Source: Thermoanaerobaculia bacterium (lineage in GTDB: Bacteria > Acidobacteriota > Thermoanaerobaculia > Multivoradales > UBA5704). Taken from it: 5,553 nucleotides of DNA. Positions 1-5,553 of the stretch are shown here, in pieces. The notes under the pieces are model-generated. The model was given only the letters and a program-made list of their open reading frames with translations, did not search any database and was not told where the DNA came from. A program made the position numbers and the translations under genes. The stretch's first letter is position 1, and every line of letters starts with the position of its first letter. The stretch lies in assembly GCA_025937035.1 (NCBI GenBank), contig JAICSG010000312.1, forward strand, positions 1 through 5,553, given 5' to 3'.

Positions 1-116
1 ATCTCCAGCACCCAGTCGACCAGCAGGATCGGATAGCGGTGCGGGAGCACCGAGAGGATCCACTCGATGTCCCATTTCCCCGTCGAATCGGGCCTCTGCT
101 CGATCGTTTCGCTCAA
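1..116 (-). CDS. fabZ: 3-hydroxyacyl-ACP dehydratase FabZ, N-terminal fragment
   Basis: Seen: 38 codons are open from a TTG at 116..114 to the left edge. The protein contains IEWILSVLPHRYPILLVDWV near residues 17-36. Established: the LPHRYPFLLVDRV block is the N-terminal hallmark of FabZ, the cytoplasmic dehydratase that converts (3R)-hydroxyacyl-ACP to trans-2-enoyl-ACP. Its catalytic His and Glu lie further on, outside this window, so activity cannot be judged here. The start is inferred. No ATG or GTG lies in frame before the hallmark block, and the TTG has an AGGAG 8 bases upstream inside the end of lpxD. The only nearby ATG (76..74) is out of frame. The gene begins 2 bases after the lpxD stop, so translation is probably coupled. 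Next to lpxD, FabZ shares the hydroxyacyl-ACP pool used for lipid A. The family has two small substitutions here, Ile for Phe and Trp for Arg, in the hallmark block. Confidence 0.9.
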   Translation of the reverse strand, partial: MSETIEQRPDSTGKWDIEWILSVLPHRYPILLVDWVLE

Positions 117-118
117 AA

Positions 119-1141
119 TCAGCTCTCCTCTCCCACTTTCTTCTCGACCGTCCGCAGGCGCCGGACGATCTCCTCCAGGCGCGACAGCAGGACGGCCTGG
201 CGCCGCCACTTCCGCATCTCGATGGCGGGGATACCGGCGACCTGAGCATGGGGCTCGACCGAGGCGAGCGCCGCCGACTTGGCGGCCACCTGCGCGCCGT
301 CCCCCAGCTCGATGTGCCCGGCCACGCCGCTCTGGCCGGCCAGGACCACATAGTTGCCCAGCCTGGCGCTCCCCGCGATGCCTGCCTGGCCGCAAAGGAT
401 ACAGTGCCGGCCGGTCACCACGTTGTGCCCCACCTGGACCAGGTTGTCGATCTTGCTCCCCGCCCCGATCCGGGTCTCCCCCAGCATGGCGCGGTCGATG
501 GTGGAATTGGCCCCGACCTCGACGTCCCCTTCCAGGACCACCCGTCCGACCTGGGGCACCTTGTGGTGCGCCCCCTGGTAGGTGGCGTAGCCGAAGCCGT
601 CCGCCCCCAGCACCACCCCGGCGTGGACGATGCTCCCCGGCCCCACCTCGGTGCCGTCGTAGAGCACGGCGTGGGGGTGGAGCACCGCCCCCTCCCCCAC
701 CACGCAGTTGCGGCCGAGGGCCACGAAGGCGAGCACGGCCGCTCCGGCCGCCACTTGGGCTCCGGCGCCGATCACGGCGTAGGGGCCGACGTGGGCTTGC
801 GGGTCGACCGTGGCGCCGGGCTCCAGGATGGCCGTGGGGTGGATCCCCGGCGGCCGCCGCTCCTCCGGGTGGAAGACGGCGAGCAGCCGCGCCAGGGCCC
901 AGGAGGGGTCGCCGGCGACCAGCAGGTCCCGTCCGAGGGTGGCGCCGGCGAGGCCGGGGCCCACCAGCAGGGCGCCGGCGCCGCTCGCCGCCGCCTGGGC
1001 GCGGTAGCGGGGGTCCTTCAGGAAGGAGAGGTCGCGGGGACCGGCGGATTCCAGCGGGCGGATCGCCTCGACGGTGCGCTCCGGGTCCCCCTCCACCCGG
1101 CCACCGACCCGCTCGGCGAGCTCGGCGAGGCGGTAGCCCAC
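119..1141 (-). CDS. lpxD: UDP-3-O-(3-hydroxyacyl)glucosamine N-acyltransferase LpxD
   Basis: This enzyme transfers a 3-hydroxyacyl chain from ACP to the 2-amino group of UDP-3-O-acylglucosamine, the third step of lipid A synthesis, in the cytoplasm. The 340-residue length matches the family (about 340). Residues 1-95 form the N-terminal uridine-binding domain. F40 and Y46 (in LSFLKDPRY) fit the aromatic pair that stacks on uracil in known LpxD. Residues 98-305 are a left-handed beta-helix of hexapeptide repeats. H239 (in VQVGHN) and H276 (in GVAGH) fall at the same positions as the catalytic H239 and the conserved H276 of E. coli LpxD, as I recall that numbering. A C-terminal basic helix (about 308-340) ends the protein. 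The start is GTG, 4 bases after the ompH stop, with only a weak AGGG 11 bases upstream, so initiation probably relies on coupling to ompH. The alternative, LpxA, is unlikely given the N-terminal domain and length. Confidence 0.97.
   Translation of the reverse strand: MGYRLAELAERVGGRVEGDPERTVEAIRPLESAGPRDLSFLKDPRYRAQAAASGAGALLVGPGLAGATLGRDLLVAGDPSWALARLLAVFHPEERRPPGIHPTAILEPGATVDPQAHVGPYAVIGAGAQVAAGAAVLAFVALGRNCVVGEGAVLHPHAVLYDGTEVGPGSIVHAGVVLGADGFGYATYQGAHHKVPQVGRVVLEGDVEVGANSTIDRAMLGETRIGAGSKIDNLVQVGHNVVTGRHCILCGQAGIAGSARLGNYVVLAGQSGVAGHIELGDGAQVAAKSAALASVEPHAQVAGIPAIEMRKWRRQAVLLSRLEEIVRRLRTVEKKVGEES
125..129 (-). promoter_or_regulatory. Ribosome binding site for fabZ (supports TTG start)
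   Basis: AGGAG, within a longer purine run GGGAGAGGAGAG on the minus strand, lies 8 bases before the TTG at 116..114. It overlaps the last codons of lpxD. This spacing is what favours TTG as the fabZ initiation codon, because no ATG or GTG is available in frame nearby. Confidence 0.6.
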
Positions 1142-1145
1142 GCGG

Positions 1146-1727
1146 TTACTTGCCCTGCGCGCCGGCGTCGATCCGCTGGATGACGACGTTGGTGATGTCC
1201 ACCCCGTCGTCGGCGTAGATCAGACCGCTCTCGAACTTGCGGAAGATCAGCGTGTAGCCGAGCTCCTTGCCGACCTGGTTGATCACCGGCATCACCCGGT
1301 CGTCGATCGAGGCCAGCATCTCGTCCCGCTTCTTGGTCAGCTCGCGGGTGGCGTCGTCCTGCGCGCGGCGCAGGGCGATCTCCTTCTCCTCGTACTGCTT
1401 GGAGAGATCGGCGAGCTTGTCCTGGGCGAGCGAGAGGCGGCCGTCGTTGAGCTTGGCCTGGAGGTCCTTGAGCTCCTGGGCCCGGGCCCCCAGCTCCTTC
1501 TCCCGCTGGTCCTGGAGCTTCTTGAGGTCGGCCACGGCCTTCTTGCCGGCGTTGGACGACAGCAGGATCTTCTCGGTGTCGATCACCGCGATCCTCACCG
1601 GCCCGGCAGCCGCCGGAGCGGCGGCGGGGGCCGCCGGCTTCTGGGCGGCGGCCGGAATCCCCGCCAGCGCGAGCCCGAGCAGGCCGGCCACGGCGGCCCG
1701 GGACAGAGATTGAGTGGAAAACGACAT
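1146..1727 (-). CDS. ompH: OmpH/Skp-family periplasmic outer-membrane protein chaperone
   Basis: Skp/OmpH is a trimeric periplasmic chaperone that holds unfolded beta-barrel proteins in a cavity formed by long helical arms and passes them towards the BAM complex. Seen: 193 residues with a Sec signal peptide (hydrophobic core about 11-22, likely cleavage after A28 in IPAAAQ), then an Ala/Pro-rich stretch (30-43). Next come the first core strand VRIAVIDTEKILLSS (44-58), a highly charged coiled-coil arm (about 62-145), and the returning strands from GYTLIFRKFESGLIYADDGVDIT to the C-terminus (157-187). This strand-arm-strand order and the GLIYADDGVDIT block are typical of OmpH. The length is somewhat above E. 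coli Skp (about 160), explained by the linker and slightly longer ends. ATG start with AAGGAG 8 bases upstream. It lies 21 bases after bamA and 4 bases before lpxD, the standard position for skp. Sequence similarity within this family is low, so the call rests on architecture and context together. Confidence 0.93.
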   Translation of the reverse strand: MSFSTQSLSRAAVAGLLGLALAGIPAAAQKPAAPAAAPAAAGPVRIAVIDTEKILLSSNAGKKAVADLKKLQDQREKELGARAQELKDLQAKLNDGRLSLAQDKLADLSKQYEEKEIALRRAQDDATRELTKKRDEMLASIDDRVMPVINQVGKELGYTLIFRKFESGLIYADDGVDITNVVIQRIDAGAQGK

Positions 1728-1735
1728 GGTCTCTT

Positions 1736-1741
1736 CTCCTT
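1736..1741 (-). promoter_or_regulatory. Ribosome binding site for ompH
   Basis: AAGGAG, followed by a further purine run, lies 8 bases before the ompH ATG at 1727. It occupies most of the 21-base gap after the bamA stop, so ompH probably has independent, strong initiation, in contrast to the weakly signalled lpxD start. Confidence 0.7.
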
Positions 1742-1748
1742 CGTTGTC

Positions 1749-4226
1749 TTAGAAGCTGGTGCCGATACTGAACTGGAAGCTCTCGAAGCTGTCCTGGGGT
1801 AGCGGATCGAGGTTCTTGGCGTAGATGAACCGCAACGGCGCGCCGAAGACCGGCAGGGTGATCCGCAGCTCCACGCCCGCCGTCTTGCGCAGGTTCGACA
1901 GGCTGAAATTCTGCCCCTCGCCGAAGACATTGCCGGCGTCAGCGAACAGCAGCACCCGGAACGGCCCCCCGAGAACGAAATGGTACTCCAAATTGAGCTG
2001 GGCGAAGCTGTCGCCGCCGAGGATCACCTCGTTCTTGTCGCGCAGGGGCTGCCCCGTCTTGTCGCGCAGGAAGATCGAGCGGTAGCGGTGGCCGCGGATG
2101 CTGTTCTCGCCGCCCAGGAAGTAGCGCTCCAGGACGTTGATCGGCTGATTGTCGGTCGGGTGGATCAGCCCCCCCTCGGCGTTGAAGGCGAGGATCATCT
2201 TCGTCGGGTAGCTGGCGACCGGCTTGAAGATGCTGTAGCCGAGCTCCGGCCGCAGGAACTGGTTGTCGCCGCCCAGCGGGCCGCCCGCGTACTCCACGGC
2301 GAGCGAGATCTTCTGCCCCTGGGTCGGCTCGAAGGGGTTGTCCCGGCTGTCGAAGACCCAGGCCGGCCGCAGCGACGAGTTGTGGATCCGGTATTTGGCG
2401 ACCACCGTGGAGCCCGGCTGCGGCTGGTCGGCGGGCGGCGGCGTCTCCCCCGGCAGGAGAGGAGGCACCACCGTGTCGGTCTCGTCGTCGTACTTCGACA
2501 GGTTGTAGCTGATGCTCGCCGACTGGAACAGCCGGAAGTTCCGGCCGTAGGTGAACACCGCGCCCGTGCTGTTGCGGAGGTAGCGGTCGTTGTTGGCGTC
2601 GAGCGTGTAGTCGTAGTTCTCCTTGTACGCCCGGACGCCGATGCTCTGTGGCTTGTCGAGGAACCAGGGGATCGAATAGGAGAGGTCGTAGTAGTCGCGC
2701 AGCTTGCCGGTCTGCACCGAGACGCCCACCTGCTCGCCGCGGCCCAGGAAGTTCTTGGTGCTGACGCCGAACTGGCCGAAGAAGCCGTCGAGCTCGCTCC
2801 AGCCGCCGCCGAACTGCAGCTCGGTGCGGTCCGACTCCTGCCCCTTGAAGAGCAGGTTGACCTTCTTCTTCTCGCTGTCGGTGTCGATGTCGACCGGGTT
2901 CTCCTCGGTGAGCTTGAAGTAGCCGAGCTGGTTCACCTTGGTGACGCTGTTGCGGATCGCCGTGATGTTGACCAGGCCCCCCTCGTAGACCCGCAGCTCC
3001 CGGCGCAGCACCTTGTCCTTGGTGCGGTCGTTGCCCTGGAACTCGATGCGGCCGACCTTGAACTGGTCCCCCTCGTTGATGTGGATGACCACGTCGGCCA
3101 CCCGGTCCGGACGCTCGACCAGCTCGGGCTCCACGCGGGCGAAGATGTAGCCGGTGTTGTGGTAGGCGTCGGTGATCTCCTTGACCGCGTCGTCGATCAC
3201 CTTGGAGCGCAGCCAGCCGTGGGCCTTGTTGTCGAAGGCCCGGAGGAGGTTCGTCTCCTTGTAGACCTGGTTGCCCTCGATCGTCACGGTCCCGAACCGC
3301 CAGCGCTCCCCCTCCTCCAGCGGGATGGTGATGAACATCCGGCGCTTCTGGTCGGCGGGGGCGTTCGGCCTGTCGTTGGCCGCCTTGACCTCGATCTTGG
3401 GATCGCCGATCACCACGTTCTTGTAGCCGACGCCGCGGTAGAGGTCGCGGACCTTGTCGAGGTCCTCCTGGAGCTTGGCCGGATCGTAGAGGTCCTTCTT
3501 GCTGATGCGGGAGATGAAGGCGCTCTCCTTGGTGTTCTTCATCGCCAGGCGCAGCCGGGCGTCGCTGAACACCGTGTTGCCCTCGAACTCGATGTCCGAG
3601 ATGCGGACGCGGTCCCCCTCGTCCACCGTGAAGGTCACCTTCTTCTCGTTCGGGCCGGTGTCCTCCACCTTGTAGTTGGCGGTGGCGAAGCGGTACCCCT
3701 TCTCTCCGTACATCTCCTCGATCAGCGCCTTGACCCGCTGGAGCTCGCCGAGCGACAGCGGCTCCCCCTCCCGCACCCGGATGCGCTGGGTGGTCAGCTT
3801 GTCCTGGAGGTCGGTCTTCGAGATGCGCTTCAGACCCTGATAGTCGATCGAGCGCAGGATCGGCCGCTCCGCCACGGTGATCACCAGGCGGACGCCGCCG
3901 GCGGTGGGGACGCTCTCGACCTGGACGTCGTCGACCAGGTTGCGGTCCCAGAGCTGCTTGATGTTCCGGTTGAGCGCCTCCTCGTTGAGAGGCTGGCCCG
4001 GCTCGATCCCGAGGTAGTAGCGCAGCGTGTCCTCGGAGAGGGCCTTCAAACCCTTGAATTCGATCGATTCGATGGTGCGGCCGTTCGCCGTCGGCTGCGG
4101 AAGCGCCTGCGCGCGGGCGGCGCGGACGCCGCCGGAGAACAGCAGGGAGAGCAGCGAGGCCGCCATCAGGCGGCGCACGGCCCTCCACCGGCGCGTCCGG
4201 CGCCGGACCACGATCACATCAGGCAT
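1749..4226 (-). CDS. bamA: Outer membrane protein assembly factor BamA (Omp85)
   Basis: BamA is the essential core of the BAM complex, which folds and inserts beta-barrel proteins into the outer membrane. Seen: 825 residues, close to E. coli BamA (about 810). An Arg-rich N-terminus (8-19) precedes a hydrophobic core (21-31), with likely cleavage near A39-A41. Five POTRA domains follow, at roughly 50-118, 122-203, 206-305, 309-386 and 389-463; typical landmarks are IEFEGNTVF (212-220) and IEFQGNDRTKDKVLRREL (394-411). The 16-strand barrel covers about 466-825 and ends in Phe (SFQFSIGTSF), as expected for a BAM-recognised C-terminal strand. The loop-6 motif reads IRGH (710-713) instead of the usual (V/I)RGF. 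A proline-rich stretch (587-607) lies in a predicted surface loop. Start: ATG with AAAGGA 7 bases upstream. A second Met at residue 21 would give a shorter, more ordinary signal peptide but has no ribosome binding site. A TamA or TpsB-type Omp85 is unlikely, given five POTRAs and the ompH-lpxD context. Confidence 0.98.
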   Translation of the reverse strand: MPDVIVVRRRTRRWRAVRRLMAASLLSLLFSGGVRAARAQALPQPTANGRTIESIEFKGLKALSEDTLRYYLGIEPGQPLNEEALNRNIKQLWDRNLVDDVQVESVPTAGGVRLVITVAERPILRSIDYQGLKRISKTDLQDKLTTQRIRVREGEPLSLGELQRVKALIEEMYGEKGYRFATANYKVEDTGPNEKKVTFTVDEGDRVRISDIEFEGNTVFSDARLRLAMKNTKESAFISRISKKDLYDPAKLQEDLDKVRDLYRGVGYKNVVIGDPKIEVKAANDRPNAPADQKRRMFITIPLEEGERWRFGTVTIEGNQVYKETNLLRAFDNKAHGWLRSKVIDDAVKEITDAYHNTGYIFARVEPELVERPDRVADVVIHINEGDQFKVGRIEFQGNDRTKDKVLRRELRVYEGGLVNITAIRNSVTKVNQLGYFKLTEENPVDIDTDSEKKKVNLLFKGQESDRTELQFGGGWSELDGFFGQFGVSTKNFLGRGEQVGVSVQTGKLRDYYDLSYSIPWFLDKPQSIGVRAYKENYDYTLDANNDRYLRNSTGAVFTYGRNFRLFQSASISYNLSKYDDETDTVVPPLLPGETPPPADQPQPGSTVVAKYRIHNSSLRPAWVFDSRDNPFEPTQGQKISLAVEYAGGPLGGDNQFLRPELGYSIFKPVASYPTKMILAFNAEGGLIHPTDNQPINVLERYFLGGENSIRGHRYRSIFLRDKTGQPLRDKNEVILGGDSFAQLNLEYHFVLGGPFRVLLFADAGNVFGEGQNFSLSNLRKTAGVELRITLPVFGAPLRFIYAKNLDPLPQDSFESFQFSIGTSF

Positions 4227-4233
4227 CCATTCG

Positions 4234-4239
4234 TCCTTT
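4234..4239 (-). promoter_or_regulatory. Ribosome binding site for bamA
   Basis: AAAGGA lies 7 bases before the ATG at 4226..4224. Another ATG at 4230..4228 is only 3 bases away, out of frame, and meets a stop after three codons. The spacing therefore decides for 4226 as the bamA start. Confidence 0.65.
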
Positions 4240-4244
4240 CATGA

Positions 4245-4270
4245 CCCCGGCGGCCTCACGGCCGCCGGAG
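4245..4270 (-). promoter_or_regulatory. GC-rich GNRA-loop hairpin in the bamA leader
   Basis: On the minus strand, CCGGCGGCC pairs perfectly with GGCCGCCGG (4268..4260 with 4255..4247) across a four-base GTGA loop, which fits the stable GNRA tetraloop class in RNA. The stem can be extended by a U-G wobble (4269 with 4246) and a C-G pair (4270 with 4245). It ends 5 to 6 bases before the bamA ribosome binding site. No T-run follows on either strand, so it does not look like a standard intrinsic terminator. It could modulate bamA translation, stabilise a processed mRNA end, or slow polymerase between clpC and bamA. The structure is directly visible; its function is inference. Confidence 0.5.
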
Positions 4271-4301
4271 CTTCGAGTACTGCCCTCGCCTCGCTGGGAG
4301 A

Positions 4302-4315
4302 CCGCCGGACGGCGG
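4302..4315 (-). other. Short inverted repeat just after the clpC stop codon
   Basis: CCGCC and GGCGG pair across a four-base loop (CCGCCGTCCGGCGG on the minus strand), beginning 2 bases after the clpC TGA at 4319..4317. A stem of this kind right after a stop codon could protect an mRNA 3' end or contribute to weak termination. However, the stem is only five pairs, has no following T-run, and arises easily in GC-rich DNA. The rest of the 90-base clpC-bamA gap shows no convincing -35/-10 promoter pair. Confidence 0.25.
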
Positions 4316-4316
4316 G

Positions 4317-5553
<1,237 letters not shown>

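Noticed and set aside
67..1218. A 383-codon plus-strand open frame rich in Arg, Pro and Gly across lpxD
   Set aside because: Low-complexity composition typical of a shadow frame in GC-rich DNA; lpxD with its catalytic His residues explains the same stretch on the other strand.
1599..1640. Ala/Pro repeat-like stretch in ompH as a possible tandem repeat or frameshift scar
   Set aside because: The frame stays intact from signal peptide to the mature core. Such Ala/Pro linkers after a signal peptide are common in GC-rich genomes.
1939..4188. A 749-codon minus-strand frame overlapping bamA in a different register
   Set aside because: The product is an Arg/Gly/Pro/His-rich shadow without domain features, and the BamA frame accounts for the region.
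1980..4244. A 754-codon open frame on the plus strand, antisense to nearly all of bamA
   Set aside because: It mirrors bamA codon by codon and encodes a monotonous Val/Leu/Asp/Arg-rich product with no recognisable domain. Long antisense frames are expected when the real gene has strong G/C third positions. BamA on the minus strand has full domain support.
4245..4315. The two intergenic inverted repeats as an intrinsic terminator pair for clpC
   Set aside because: Neither stem is followed by a T-run on the minus strand, so a canonical terminator call is not supported; they are listed as structures only.

Overview
The window is a GC-rich stretch from a diderm (outer-membrane-bearing) bacterium. 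Every gene I can support lies on the minus strand, so the window is read from its right edge to its left. The order of transcription is: 3' half of a ClpC-type AAA+ unfoldase gene (cut by the right edge), bamA, ompH/skp, lpxD, and the first 38 codons of fabZ (cut by the left edge). There is no gene-free stretch over 300 bases. The longest gap is the 90 bases between clpC and bamA.

The four genes bamA-ompH-lpxD-fabZ form the classical outer-membrane and lipid A biogenesis block. BamA inserts beta-barrel proteins into the outer membrane. OmpH/Skp is the periplasmic chaperone that carries unfolded barrels. LpxD adds the second acyl chain in lipid A synthesis. FabZ makes the unsaturated acyl-ACP intermediates of fatty acid synthesis, which draws on the same hydroxyacyl-ACP pool as LpxD. 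Spacing is tight (21, 4 and 2 bases), so this is almost certainly one operon with translational coupling at its last two junctions. The usual proteobacterial upstream neighbours (dxr, cdsA, rseP) are absent; a clpC gene sits there instead.

The organism is best described as a high-GC diderm outside the well-known Gammaproteobacteria. The clpC neighbour, the UVR-bearing ClpC and the BamA tail ending in IGTSF lead me towards Acidobacteriota or a similar phylum. This is inference from memory of those lineages and cannot be confirmed from the window alone.

I see no mobile element, CRISPR array, tRNA/rRNA, toxin-antitoxin or defence module, and no undescribed system. The most notable details are a perfect GC-rich hairpin with a GNRA-type loop placed just before the bamA ribosome binding site, a Phe-to-His change in the BamA loop-6 (V/I)RGF motif, a proline-rich insertion in a BamA barrel loop, an Arg-rich extended BamA signal peptide, and a probable TTG start for fabZ.
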